From Hymenobacter gelipurpurascens (GTDB taxonomy: Bacteria > Bacteroidota > Bacteroidia > Cytophagales > Hymenobacteraceae), in contig NZ_FYEW01000001.1 of the NCBI RefSeq assembly GCF_900187375.1, forward strand, positions 186,001-250,000: 64,000 nucleotides of DNA, given 5' to 3'. The translations under genes were made by a program, and so were the position numbers. How positions within the stretch are numbered: the stretch's first letter is position 1; every line of letters begins with the position of its first letter. Of the stretch, positions 8,767 through 17,037 are shown one piece after another. Below the pieces are notes generated by a model that ran no database searches, was not told the origin of the DNA, and saw only the letters and a program-made list of their open reading frames with translations.

Positions 8767-8877
8767 ACCTGCCCGGTTTTTGCGCGTAGGGCAGGGCTAC
8801 ACGGAACGCAACCTGTGCCACACGTGGTTAGGGCTTCATAAGAACTTCACGGCTTCGGTAGAAAACTGGCATTCAAC

Positions 8878-8907
8878 TTGCCTCGGCTGCCGAAAAACGT
8901 ATTTTTG
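8878..8907 (+). promoter_or_regulatory. Consensus Bacteroidota promoter, TTG-N19-TATTTTTG
   Basis: TTG (8878-8880) is followed after 19 bases by TATTTTTG (8900-8907), an exact match to the TTG / TAnnTTTG promoter form. The DUF1573 start lies 30 bases downstream. This is the best promoter in the window. Confidence 0.75.
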
Positions 8908-8937
8908 TTTACTTCAACGCTTTCAACTCCCTCCATC

Positions 8938-9474
8938 ATGAAAAAGATACTCTTGCTGGCCTTGTCGCTCTCGACCATGGGCTTCGCCGCGCAGGCGCAG
9001 GCCGTGAAACCCGCCAACGCCCAGACCAAAGTAGCTGGTCCGCAAATCCAGTTTGAGGAAATGAAGTTTGACTTCGGCTCGATCAAGCAGGGTGATATCG
9101 TTGACCACACCTTCAAATTCAAGAATGTAGGCACCCAGCCCCTGGTAATTTCCAACATCGGCGTGAGCTGCGGCTGCACCACCCCCGACTGGACGAAAGA
9201 GCCCGTGATGCCCGGCAAGACCGGCACCGTAACGGCCAAGTTCAACAGCGCCGGCAAAATGGGCATGCAGAACAAAGTCCTAACCATTGAGTCGAACTCA
9301 GCTGCCGGCAACGCGATGGTATCGTTGGTAGGTGAGGTGAAAGATGCTACTTCGGCAGATGCTTCAATGGCTACGCCAGCTGCCGTTTCGCCTTCTGAGA
9401 TGGACGCCAAAGATGCCAAGCAAAAGACCAAAGTGAGCGACAGCAAAATTAAGATGAAGAAGAAAGCTTCCTAA
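8938..9474 (+). CDS. DUF1573 secreted protein
   Basis: The 178-residue protein starts MKKILLLALSLSTMGFAAQAQA, a signal peptide; an upstream in-frame extension is rejected because a consensus promoter lies inside it. The core is a DUF1573 immunoglobulin-like domain with FDFGSIKQGDIVDHTFKFKN and the hallmark VSCGCTTPDW. The C-terminal 45 residues are Ala/Ser then Lys-rich and appear disordered. It should be periplasmic or outer-surface. The function of the family is unknown. It is a single-gene unit between its own promoter and a strong terminator. Confidence 0.87.
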   Translation: MKKILLLALSLSTMGFAAQAQAVKPANAQTKVAGPQIQFEEMKFDFGSIKQGDIVDHTFKFKNVGTQPLVISNIGVSCGCTTPDWTKEPVMPGKTGTVTAKFNSAGKMGMQNKVLTIESNSAAGNAMVSLVGEVKDATSADASMATPAAVSPSEMDAKDAKQKTKVSDSKIKMKKKAS

Positions 9475-9500
9475 GCTAACCTTCTCCTAAAGAGCTCCAC

Positions 9501-9539
9501 AAAAAGGGTGGCCTACCAGCTTGGTAGGCCACCCTTTTT
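9501..9539 (+). terminator. Rho-independent terminator containing a TGGCCTA/TAGGCCA pair
   Basis: An 18-base perfect stem (9501-9518 with 9522-9539), 3-base loop, preceded by A5 and followed by T6. The stem is AAAAAGGGTGGCCTACCA. Confidence 0.9.
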
Positions 9540-9571
9540 TATTTGCTTACTCCCGTTAAGCGCTCTATCCG

Positions 9572-9634
9572 CGTTTTGTATTGCGGAAGCTGCACTTTGT
9601 GTAGCTCCCAATGGGAACGGAAGGTTGACCTTTG
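9572..9634 (+). promoter_or_regulatory. 63-base regulatory block upstream of aldo/keto reductase 1
   Basis: This block matches 10764-10826 in length and order: 43 of 63 bases are identical, with 32 of 38 in the first part (CGTTTTGTATTGC, GAAGC, TTTGT, TAGCTCCC) and GACCTTTG at the end. Conservation of these words at fixed spacing in front of two reductase genes suggests a shared promoter and operator. Confidence 0.6.
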
Positions 9635-9685
9635 AGAACCAGGGTTTTGCAAGTCCGCGAAACACCCGCTTCCAATATTTTTACT

Positions 9686-10735
9686 ATGGATCTTACTTCC
9701 TTCCGAACCCTAGGCCACTCCGGCCTCGTCGTCAGCCCGCTTGCGCTGGGCACCATGACCTTCGGCACACCGCGCTGGGGCTCTCCCGATGCGGTTTCCC
9801 AGCAAATCTTCAATGCCTATATAGACGCCGGCGGCAATTTCCTAGACACGGCCGATGTGTATTCTGGCGGGCGGAGCGAGGAGCTAGTGGGTACCTACAT
9901 CACGGAGCGGCGCTTACGCGACCAACTGGTGCTGGCTACTAAGTTTGGCTTCAATGCCCAGCCCGGCAACCCGCACGCGGGCGGCAATGGCCGCAAAAAC
10001 ATCTACCGCGCCCTGGAAGGCTCCCTCCGCCGCCTCCAAACGGATTATGTAGACCTATACTGGCTGCACGTTTGGGATATGGTGACGCCGGTGGAAGAAG
10101 TTCTGCAAACCCTCGGCGACCTGGTGCGCGCGGGCAAAATCCGCTATTTCGGCTTCTCCGATATGCCCGCCTGGTACACCGCTAAGGCTGCTACGCTGGC
10201 CGCCGCGCATGCTGTACCCGGCCCCATTGCCATGCAACTGGCCTACTCTCTGGTTGAGCGGAATATTGAACACGAGCACGTGCCCGCTGCGCTAAATAGT
10301 GGCCTGGGCATCACGCTGTGGAGCCCCTTAGCGGCCGGTTTTCTGGCGGGCAAATACGAACGGGCCGAAGCGGGTGCTACCGGCGAAGGCCGGCTCAGTG
10401 GGCCCAACTCCTTCGGCGATGCCCTCTTCACGGAGCGTAACTGGCGCATACTGGAGGCCCTGCGCAACGTGGCAGCCCAGGCAGAGCGCCCATTGGCGCA
10501 GGTAGCCATGGCGTGGGTACTAGCTCAGCCCGGCGTAACCTCACCCATTATAGGCGCCAGCCAGGTAGAGCAGCTGCACGACAGCCTGGCCGCACTGGAT
10601 GTGCAACTGAACTCAGAGCAGCTTACGATGCTAAATGAGGCCAGCGCACTTGCTCCAACTTTTCCCTACAGCATCTTCACGCCAGCTATAAACCGCGGCA
10701 TTTTTGGGGGTAACACCGTGACGGGCTGGCGGTAA
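9686..10735 (+). CDS. Aldo/keto reductase 1
   Basis: The 349-residue cytoplasmic NADPH-dependent oxidoreductase folds as a TIM barrel. The catalytic tetrad is visible: Asp and Tyr in FLDTADVYSGGRSE, Lys in VLATKFGF and His in YWLHVWD. The NADP-binding end is PIIGASQVEQL. It is of the YajO/GSP69-like type that reduces small aldehydes and ketones. The start MDLTSFRTLG is chosen because the upstream extension falls in the regulatory block. It is followed by a second reductase and an AraC regulator; together these look like an aldehyde-responsive locus. Confidence 0.9.
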   Translation: MDLTSFRTLGHSGLVVSPLALGTMTFGTPRWGSPDAVSQQIFNAYIDAGGNFLDTADVYSGGRSEELVGTYITERRLRDQLVLATKFGFNAQPGNPHAGGNGRKNIYRALEGSLRRLQTDYVDLYWLHVWDMVTPVEEVLQTLGDLVRAGKIRYFGFSDMPAWYTAKAATLAAAHAVPGPIAMQLAYSLVERNIEHEHVPAALNSGLGITLWSPLAAGFLAGKYERAEAGATGEGRLSGPNSFGDALFTERNWRILEALRNVAAQAERPLAQVAMAWVLAQPGVTSPIIGASQVEQLHDSLAALDVQLNSEQLTMLNEASALAPTFPYSIFTPAINRGIFGGNTVTGWR

Positions 10736-10763
10736 GATGCGGCTAGGCCACAGTGTCTGGCTA

Positions 10764-10826
10764 CGTTTTGTATTGCAGAAGCCACGGTTTGTATAGCTCC
10801 CCGGCAGGGTGCCTGCCAGACCTTTG
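10764..10826 (+). promoter_or_regulatory. 63-base regulatory block upstream of aldo/keto reductase 2
   Basis: Second copy of the block at 9572-9634, with identical spacing between CGTTTTGTATTGC, TAGCTCCC and GACCTTTG. It ends 42 bases before the start of the second reductase gene. Confidence 0.6.
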
Positions 10827-10868
10827 TAAGGTCAAGTAGACGGGCATACAACACTGAAAAACACTGCA

Positions 10869-11867
10869 ATGAGCGCTATCAAAAAAGTAGCCCTGGGAAG
10901 CCAGGGATTAGAAGTACCAGTTGAGGGATTAGGTTGCATGGGTATGACGGCGGGCGTGAACGGCATGAGTGTGTATGGCGAGGCCGATGAAGCCGAGAGC
11001 CTCGCTACTCTGCACCGGGCGCTGGAGCTGGGCGTGAACCTGCTGGATACGGCCGACTTATACGGCCCCATGCTCAATGAGCGCCTGGTGGGACGTGCCA
11101 TTGCCGGACGCCGTCAGGAAGTTATTCTGGCCACTAAGTTCGGCTTCGAGGTTGATGATAACGAGAACTGGACCGGCCAGCTGAACGGCCATCCGGCCTA
11201 CGCCCGCAAGAGCCTCGAACGCTCCCTGCGCAACCTTGGTACTGAGTACATCGACCTGTATTACCTGCACCGCCACGACCCCACTGTGCCCATCGAGGAT
11301 ACCATTGGTGAGATGAGCCGGTTTGTGGCCGAGGGCAAAGTGCGCTACCTGGGCGTCTCGGAAACCCCAACTGAAGTGTTGCGCCGTGCCCACGCCGTGC
11401 ACCCCATTACAGCCCTGCAAACCGAGTACTCGCTCTTTGACCGGGGCGTGGAGGAGAAAGGCAGCCTGCAGGCGGCGCGGGAGCTGGGCATTGGCTTCGT
11501 GGCCTACTCGCCGCTGGGCCGGGGCTTCCTCTCCGGCGACATCAAGTCTCCCGACGATTTTGAGGCCAATGATTCGCGCCGCTATTTCCCGCGCTACCAA
11601 GGCGAAAACTTCTACAAGAACCTGGAGCTGGTGGAAAAACTAACGGCGCTGGCCGAAAGCAAAGGCGTGACCACCGCGCAGCTGGCCCTGGCCTGGGTAC
11701 TAGCCCAGGGCGTAGTGGCCATTCCCGGCACCAAGCGCCGCAAGTATCTGGAGCTGAACGTGGCCGCCGCTGGTATGGCGCTGACGCCGCAGGAGCTAGC
11801 TGAACTAGAAGCCATTATGCCGGTTGGTAGTTCGGCGGGCGATGCTTACCCAGAGCTGTTCAACTAA
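10869..11867 (+). CDS. Aldo/keto reductase 2
   Basis: The 332-residue protein belongs to the AKR13/YakC-like group. Its tetrad lies in NLLDTADLYGP (Asp, Tyr), VILATKFGF (Lys) and YYLHRHDP (His); the C-terminal cofactor segment is AIPGTKRRKYLELN. It is only distantly similar to the preceding reductase, so the two are not a recent tandem duplication even though their upstream regions are alike. It probably reduces reactive carbonyl compounds. The AraC gene follows after 92 bases and a hairpin. Confidence 0.9.
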   Translation: MSAIKKVALGSQGLEVPVEGLGCMGMTAGVNGMSVYGEADEAESLATLHRALELGVNLLDTADLYGPMLNERLVGRAIAGRRQEVILATKFGFEVDDNENWTGQLNGHPAYARKSLERSLRNLGTEYIDLYYLHRHDPTVPIEDTIGEMSRFVAEGKVRYLGVSETPTEVLRRAHAVHPITALQTEYSLFDRGVEEKGSLQAARELGIGFVAYSPLGRGFLSGDIKSPDDFEANDSRRYFPRYQGENFYKNLELVEKLTALAESKGVTTAQLALAWVLAQGVVAIPGTKRRKYLELNVAAAGMALTPQELAELEAIMPVGSSAGDAYPELFN

Positions 11868-11880
11868 AAAGAGGCCTAGC

Positions 11881-11918
11881 GCTCCATTTTCCTGCTCCGC
11901 TGAGTGGGAAAATGGAGC
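11881..11918 (+). terminator. Hairpin after aldo/keto reductase 2
   Basis: A 12-base perfect stem (11881-11892 with 11907-11918) and 14-base loop lie between the reductase and the regulator gene. There is no long T run. Confidence 0.55.
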
Positions 11919-11959
11919 CTGACTTTCGCCCACAATCTTGATACTAGAAGCTCATACTG

Positions 11960-12874
11960 ATGAAACAGCCCGTCAAAGAATTTCGGTTGCTAGAGTCCGT
12001 TTCAGATTTCACGCAGCATTTTGGCTTTCCCAGCCCGGTGCATCCGTTGGTGGCGGTTATTGATCTGGAGCAAACCCGGCACGTGGTGCCTCAAACGGCG
12101 CCTGCTCTGCGTCAGCTCTACATCATCACGCTCAAGAAAAACCTGAAGGGAGTGATACAGTACGGTCGCGGCGCCTATGATTTTAATGCCGGTGTACTGG
12201 CATTTTATGCGCCCGGCCAACTGTGTGAGAGCAACGACTCGGTTGATATTTCGGAGTTGAGTGGCTGGATGCTGGTCTTCCATCCTGATCTGCTGCACAA
12301 ATACCCACTCGGCAAGAAAATTACCAGCTACGGGTTCTTCTCTTATCAGGTGCACGAAGCACTGCACTTGGCGGCTCGTGAGGAAGGTATGCTGGATGGC
12401 TTGGTTAAAAATATCCGGCGGGAGTGTGAGCAGCCAATTGATGGCTTCAGTCAGGATGTGCTGGTGTCGCAACTGGATGTGCTGCTGAGCTACTCCAACC
12501 GCTTCTACCACCGGCAGTTCCTGACGCGCCGCCCCGCCGAGCACGATTTACTTACTCGCTTCGAGGAATACCTGACGGCGTATTTCGCGCAGCAAGAGGA
12601 GCACCCGCTGCCCACGGTGCAGCACTTTGCCGATGCGCTCCATGTGTCGCCGGCTTACTTGGGTGATATGCTTCGGGTGCTGACCGGGCAGAACACGCAG
12701 CAGCATATTCATCAGGCCCTGATCAATAAGGCCAAACAACTGCTGCTCGGTACCTCGCTTACCATCAATGAAACGGCGTTTCAGCTGGGCTTCGAGTATC
12801 CGCAGTATTTCACCCGCTTGTTTAAGAGCAAAACGGGCCTTACGCCAGCGGCCTTCCGCTTTTCGGCACAATAG
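11960..12874 (+). CDS. AraC family transcriptional regulator
   Basis: The 304-residue protein has an N-terminal sensor part of about 190 residues, with a cupin-like strand pattern, and a C-terminal DNA-binding domain with two helix-turn-helix units: VQHFADALHVSPAYLGDMLR and NETAFQLGFEYPQYFTRLFK, ending in the family motif KTGLTPAAFR. Position downstream of two reductases with a shared upstream block makes those genes its likely targets; this is inference. The block is not found in front of the regulator itself. Confidence 0.9.
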   Translation: MKQPVKEFRLLESVSDFTQHFGFPSPVHPLVAVIDLEQTRHVVPQTAPALRQLYIITLKKNLKGVIQYGRGAYDFNAGVLAFYAPGQLCESNDSVDISELSGWMLVFHPDLLHKYPLGKKITSYGFFSYQVHEALHLAAREEGMLDGLVKNIRRECEQPIDGFSQDVLVSQLDVLLSYSNRFYHRQFLTRRPAEHDLLTRFEEYLTAYFAQQEEHPLPTVQHFADALHVSPAYLGDMLRVLTGQNTQQHIHQALINKAKQLLLGTSLTINETAFQLGFEYPQYFTRLFKSKTGLTPAAFRFSAQ

Positions 12875-12881
12875 GGGTGGC

Positions 12882-13259
12882 CTAGAGCTGGCGGGCGGCC
12901 AGAAACAGCGTAATCCAGCCGGCAATGAGCAGCACGCCCCCGATGGGCGTAACGGCGCCCAGCTTGTTAATGCCCGTAAGGCACAGCACGTACAGCGAGC
13001 CGCTGAAAATGAGCACACCGCCCAGCCACAGCCACGCCGTGGTGCCCAGGCCGCGCAGTTCGGGCCGCAGGTGGTACAGAATGCCGATGGCCAGCAAGGC
13101 CAGCGCATGGTAAAACTGGTAGCGAACAGCCGTTTCGAAAGTTTCGAAGCGGCCGGAGGCTTCCAGCATCTTGCGCAGGCCGTGCGCGCCAAATGCGCCA
13201 ATGCCCACCCCGAGGGCGCCCAGCAGAGCCGCCAGTTGAAGAATAATGCGAGCCGTCAT
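12882..13259 (-). CDS. DUF423 small membrane protein
   Basis: The 125-residue protein has four hydrophobic segments and the DUF423 (YgdD-type) signature LGALGVGIGAFGAHGL near the N-terminus. The start MTARIILQL is chosen over an upstream Met because it begins the first membrane helix directly. It is an inner-membrane protein of unknown function. Its stop codon is the TAG of a TAGGCC word. It faces the AraC gene tail to tail with 7 bases between the stops. Confidence 0.85.
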   Translation of the reverse strand: MTARIILQLAALLGALGVGIGAFGAHGLRKMLEASGRFETFETAVRYQFYHALALLAIGILYHLRPELRGLGTTAWLWLGGVLIFSGSLYVLCLTGINKLGAVTPIGGVLLIAGWITLFLAARQL

Positions 13260-13291
13260 GAAGAGTAGCTTAGGTAATGTTGAAACATGGG

Positions 13292-13311
13292 GGAGTGGCC
13301 TAGGCCACTCC
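13292..13311. terminator. 20-base perfect palindrome of two fused motif copies
   Basis: GGAGTGGCCTAGGCCACTCC lies between the YggS gene and the DUF423 gene. It is two CTAGGCCACT words sharing their centre. It may work as a terminator or only as a motif pair. Confidence 0.6.
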
Positions 13312-13318
13312 AATAGGC

Positions 13319-13984
13319 CTAGCGGGCACCAAAAATAGCGCTGCCCACCCGAATAAGGGTGCTTCCTTCCTGCAGGGCCAGCTTGTAGTCGGAGCTCATG
13401 CCCATGGATACTTCCCGAAAAGCTTCGTCGTCAGGGAAGTACAACGACTTTAGGTTGTCGAAGTAGCCGCGCAGCTCCCGAAACTCGCGGCGTAGCTGGT
13501 GCTCATCGGGGGTGTTGGTGGCAATGCCCATCACGCCGGCCACGCGCACGTGCTGCATGGCCCGGAACTCCGCCGACTGCAGCAACGCTTCCGCCTCAGG
13601 CAGCGAAAGGCCGGTTTTGGTTTCTTCCTTGGCAATGTGAAACTGCAGGAGCACCTGAATTTGGCGCTCAAAGCGGGCGGCCTGTTTCTCCACTTCCTGC
13701 AGCAGCTTCAGGCTATCAATGCTCTGAATGGTGTGCACGAAGGGGGCAATGTACTTCACCTTGTTGGTCTGGAGGTGGCCGATGAGGTGCCACTCAATGT
13801 CGGCGGGAAGCTCGGGCTGCTTGGCGGCCATTTCCTGCACGCGGTTCTCGCCAAAGATGCGGCTGCCCGCGTTGTAGGCCTCTTGCAGCAGCTCTACTGG
13901 ATGCGTTTTGGTCACGGCGACGAGCCGGGCAGAAGTGCCGGTGAGGTCTTGCTGCAGGCGGTGAATGTTATCGGCTATGGACAT
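13319..13984 (-). CDS. YggS family PLP-binding protein
   Basis: The 221-residue protein matches the YggS/PLPBP family of pyridoxal-phosphate homeostasis factors. The PLP lysine lies in RLVAVTKTHPVE near the N-terminus, followed by GENRVQEM, IEWHLIGHLQTNK and SMGMSSDYKLA, all hallmark segments. It binds PLP in the cytoplasm but lacks known catalytic activity. Only 11 bases separate it from the BatA-type gene upstream, so co-transcription is likely. The stop is TAG within TAGGCC. Confidence 0.93.
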   Translation of the reverse strand: MSIADNIHRLQQDLTGTSARLVAVTKTHPVELLQEAYNAGSRIFGENRVQEMAAKQPELPADIEWHLIGHLQTNKVKYIAPFVHTIQSIDSLKLLQEVEKQAARFERQIQVLLQFHIAKEETKTGLSLPEAEALLQSAEFRAMQHVRVAGVMGIATNTPDEHQLRREFRELRGYFDNLKSLYFPDDEAFREVSMGMSSDYKLALQEGSTLIRVGSAIFGAR

Positions 13985-13995
13985 GAAGTTCGGTG

Positions 13996-15045
13996 TTAAT
14001 CTTCCAGTGCGTTGGTCAGGAAGGTGTTTTTGAGGCCTAGCCAGAGCAGCCAGAATCCCAGAGACCAGAACAGATAAATGCGATAATAGTCTTTGGTGTT
14101 GCGGTAGCGCGTCTGCTTGATTTCGGATTTCTCGAATTTGTCTATCTGGCGGAATACCTGACGCAACGCCGCATTATCGGTGGCCCGGAAGAACTGGCCT
14201 TCGCCGGCCTGCGAAATCTGACGCATGGTGGTTTCGTCGAGGCGGGTTTGCACAAAGCGGGGGCGGCCGGTTTCGTCGGTGCCGTAGGGCACGAGGCCAT
14301 CCTGGCCTAGGCCTATGGTATAGATTTTCAGGCCGTAGGCGTGAGCCAGTTGCGCCGCCGTGAGCGGGTCGAGGCTGCCGGCGGTGTTCTCACCATCGGA
14401 AATCAAAATGCACACTTTGGAGCGTGAGCGGGAATCGCGCAGGCGGTTCGTGGCCACGCCCAGCGCTGTCCCGATGGCGGTGCCGTCGTTGGGAATCATG
14501 CCTAGCCGGAGCCCCTCGAGGTCGTCGCGCAGCAGGTCGTAGTCGGTGGTGAGCGGGGCGAGGGAATAGGCATCACCGGCAAACACTACCAGGCCTATCC
14601 GGTCGCCCTGGCGGCCGTCAATAAACTCTTTGGCCACGCGTTTGGCAGCTTCCAGGCGGTTGGGGCGCAAATCCTGCAGCTCCATGGAGCCCGATACATC
14701 CAGCACCAGCAGCACATCAATGCCCTCACCGGTCTGCACCACGCGTTCATCCGTGCGCTGGGGGCGGGCCAGGGCCACGAGTGCAAAAGCCATACTCAGA
14801 CCTAGTACCACATCGGGCAAAAAACGCAGCAGCGTGCTCCAGTCGCGCGGAATCTGGCCTTTCACGAAGGCCACCCCGAGCTTGGAGCGGCGCCGATGGG
14901 CCAGCAGCCACCGCACCACAAACAGCAGCGGAATGGCCGGTATCAGCAGCAACAGGCGTGGCTCGGCCCAGGTGTAGCTGGCCAGCGTGGCGTAGCGCAC
15001 ACTTTCCAGAACCGGGGCCAGGAGCTGCTGCCAGAGTTGTTGCAT
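13996..15045 (-). CDS. BatA-type VWA domain membrane protein
   Basis: The 349-residue protein has two N-terminal membrane segments (LLLLIPAIPLLFVVRWLL and VVLGLSMAFALVALA), a von Willebrand A domain with an intact MIDAS motif (DVSGSMELQD, then the Thr of GTAIGTALG and ISDGENTAG), and one C-terminal membrane segment. This is the BatA layout of the Bacteroidota aerotolerance clusters, which usually also contain moxR, batB, batC and batD. Here the run is DUF58, BatD-like, BatA, yggS. No moxR, batB or batC is present. Confidence 0.88.
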   Translation of the reverse strand: MQQLWQQLLAPVLESVRYATLASYTWAEPRLLLLIPAIPLLFVVRWLLAHRRRSKLGVAFVKGQIPRDWSTLLRFLPDVVLGLSMAFALVALARPQRTDERVVQTGEGIDVLLVLDVSGSMELQDLRPNRLEAAKRVAKEFIDGRQGDRIGLVVFAGDAYSLAPLTTDYDLLRDDLEGLRLGMIPNDGTAIGTALGVATNRLRDSRSRSKVCILISDGENTAGSLDPLTAAQLAHAYGLKIYTIGLGQDGLVPYGTDETGRPRFVQTRLDETTMRQISQAGEGQFFRATDNAALRQVFRQIDKFEKSEIKQTRYRNTKDYYRIYLFWSLGFWLLWLGLKNTFLTNALED

Positions 15046-15162
15046 GAAAGAAATACGGGGAAAGTAAGTCGTAAAAGTAGCCCGAATCGGCTGGTAATTC
15101 TTATTCTGAGTGGCCTAAGAAGCAGGATTCGTGGCCTTGCCAGTCAGAATCTCCAAACGCTG

Positions 15163-16104
15163 CTACGCCGGTGCCATGGGCGCTACTACGCGCTGGTACT
15201 GCCGTTCGGCAAAGTCGCGGAGTAGCACAAAGGCCAGATCGGTTTCCGTGTCGTCTTCGGTAAACTGATTGCCATAAATAACCCGGTCGGCGAGGCCCAG
15301 CGCCAGGCGCACATCGGAGTCGTTCTGGTAGTGCGCCACAATCTCGCGGGTCGTCAAGCTATTGATGGCGTTGTTTTCGAGGTTGGAGAGGTAGTTTTTC
15401 CAGAGCGTAATGGCGCGCTCCATGTTGGTGAGCGAGCGGGAAAGCGTGAAGCGCTCTACGTGGCGGGCATATTGGGCCAGAAAGTAGACGTGGTTTTTCC
15501 GGAGGCGGTAGCGGCGGTAGCGCAGCCGCAGCTTGCGCCGAAACCCGAGCACAATGCCCCCAGCCAGCAGCAACAACGCCACCGTTCCGGCTATCCAATA
15601 GGGGTAGTTAAAAGCAGGCTCCACGGGCAGTGCGCGCAGGTTTTGACGCAATGCCGGCGTTTGGCCGGCCGGCGCCAGCGGCGCTGTGCGCACCAGCCGC
15701 AGCTGAGCGGGGGCCGAGGCAATGGTAAGCGTATCTCGGCCGCTAAGCAGCGTGATAGGCAAGCTCAGGCGCTGCACCGAGTTGAGGGCGAAGGTACGCA
15801 GGCGGTACACAGTGCGGTCGGTGCTGCGGCCCTGCCGAGTGCGCGTGGGGCTGTAGCGCTTGCTCACAAACTCAAAAGGCGCAAACTCGGCCGATGAATC
15901 AGGGAAGATGACCTCTAGGCCAGGAGCATGCTGATAGAGCAGCTCATATTCCACTAGCTCACCCACTTTGGCTGAGGGGCGCAGGAAACGGCCTTTTGGC
16001 AGCGTATCCGTAGGGGTTTGAGCCGTAGCCGTGAGGTTAGCCAGTAGCAACAGGGCTAGGCCAGTGGTCCACTGCGCCAGGAAAGAGCGGAGGAACTTAC
16101 CCAC
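15163..16104 (-). CDS. BatD-like membrane protein of the DUF58/VWA cluster
   Basis: The 313-residue product has a signal peptide (FLRSFLAQWTTGLALLLLANLTATAQ), a periplasmic strand-rich domain starting VGELVEYELLYQHAPGLEV, one membrane segment (YWIAGTVALLLLAGGIVLGF) and a basic cytoplasmic tail. The order in the cluster and this layout match the BatD-like proteins between DUF58 and BatA genes. The start is read as GTG at 16104, which overlaps the last 8 bases of the DUF58 gene (GTGGGTAA) and suggests translational coupling; a longer frame would overlap by 77 bases. Confidence 0.7.
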   Translation of the reverse strand: MGKFLRSFLAQWTTGLALLLLANLTATAQTPTDTLPKGRFLRPSAKVGELVEYELLYQHAPGLEVIFPDSSAEFAPFEFVSKRYSPTRTRQGRSTDRTVYRLRTFALNSVQRLSLPITLLSGRDTLTIASAPAQLRLVRTAPLAPAGQTPALRQNLRALPVEPAFNYPYWIAGTVALLLLAGGIVLGFRRKLRLRYRRYRLRKNHVYFLAQYARHVERFTLSRSLTNMERAITLWKNYLSNLENNAINSLTTREIVAHYQNDSDVRLALGLADRVIYGNQFTEDDTETDLAFVLLRDFAERQYQRVVAPMAPA

Positions 16105-16999
16105 GGCCGCCCCGTTGGTTGCGCTGCCGAAACAGCCGAACCAGCTGCGGAATAAAATCGGTGTCGGTAGCAATGGAAAGGTATTCGGTGCGGTGGCGGC
16201 GGCAAATCTGGCCGATTTGCTCGCGGTTTTGCTCGTAGGTGGCGCGGTACCGCTCCCGAAACGACTGGGCCGAAGTATTTACCCACACCGTCCGGCCCGA
16301 TTCCTGGTCGTGGAGCGGAATGATGCCCAGCGGCGGAAACTCCCGTTCCCGCTTATCCAGCAGCTGCAACACCACCAGATCGTGTTTGCGGGCCAGCATG
16401 GTCAGCTCCCGCTCGTAATTGGTGTCAATGAAATCGGAAATCAGGAGCACAATAGTGCGGCGTTTCAACAGGCCTAGGGCTTGCTTTATGCCAGCTCCTA
16501 CGGCCGTTTGGCGGCTTTCGGGCTCCAGCGAAAACAGCCGTTTGATGAGGGCATACGCGTGCCGGATGCCTTTGCCGGGGGGCAGATAGAGCTCTTTCTG
16601 ATCAGAAAAAGCCAGAATACCGAGCTGGGCATCTTGGCGGGCGGCCGCTAGGGCCAGCACCCCGCAAATTTCGCGGCCCACATCCAGCTTGCGGCGGTTG
16701 GCGGCCCCTACTTTCTGCGAGCCGCTCACGTCCAGCAATAAAAGCACCTGCTGCTCGCGTTCTTCCTTGTAGGTTTTCACGAAGGTGCCGTGGCCCTTGC
16801 TGGATACGGCCCAATCGATGGCGCGCACCTCGTCGCCGTACTGGTAGAGGCGCACGTCGTCGAACTCCAGGCCAGTGCCTTTGAAAACCGAATGAAAGTT
16901 TCCCTGCAGTTGCGCGTCCACCGTTTTCAGAATACGGATTTCCATCTGGCGAAGTCGCCGGACGAGCTGCTGGAAGGGAGAAGGCGTGGCAGGATTCAT
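16097..16999 (-). CDS. DUF58 domain protein
   Basis: The 300-residue cytoplasmic protein has the DUF58 signature DDVRLYQYGDEVRAIDW followed by a VWA-like fold with LLLLDVSGS and LLISDFIDTNYE. DUF58 proteins are usually encoded beside a MoxR AAA ATPase and are thought to form a chaperone-like assembly with VWA partners. Here moxR is not adjacent; instead a divergent lipoprotein gene lies 38 bases away. The gene heads the leftward cluster that continues through yggS. Confidence 0.88.
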   Translation of the reverse strand: MNPATPSPFQQLVRRLRQMEIRILKTVDAQLQGNFHSVFKGTGLEFDDVRLYQYGDEVRAIDWAVSSKGHGTFVKTYKEEREQQVLLLLDVSGSQKVGAANRRKLDVGREICGVLALAAARQDAQLGILAFSDQKELYLPPGKGIRHAYALIKRLFSLEPESRQTAVGAGIKQALGLLKRRTIVLLISDFIDTNYERELTMLARKHDLVVLQLLDKREREFPPLGIIPLHDQESGRTVWVNTSAQSFRERYRATYEQNREQIGQICRRHRTEYLSIATDTDFIPQLVRLFRQRNQRGGRG

Positions 17000-17024
17000 T
17001 TGGGCTAAAACTACGCGTTCCTCC

Positions 17025-17032
17025 TAACTTTG
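17025..17032 (+). promoter_or_regulatory. -7 promoter box TAACTTTG
   Basis: Exact TAnnTTTG match ending 5 bases before the GTG start of the DUF4296 gene, with TTTG at 16999-17002 as a possible -33 element (22-base spacer). Transcription would begin at or very near the start codon. Confidence 0.6.
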
Positions 17033-17037
17033 CGGCT

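Noticed and set aside
9508..9942. Plus-strand frame of 144 codons overlapping aldo/keto reductase 1
   Set aside because: It covers the terminator and regulatory block, then a shifted frame of the reductase gene; residues look like noise.
12548..13201. Minus-strand frame of 217 codons overlapping the AraC and DUF423 genes
   Set aside because: A Trp/Ala/Cys-rich shadow of two well-supported genes.
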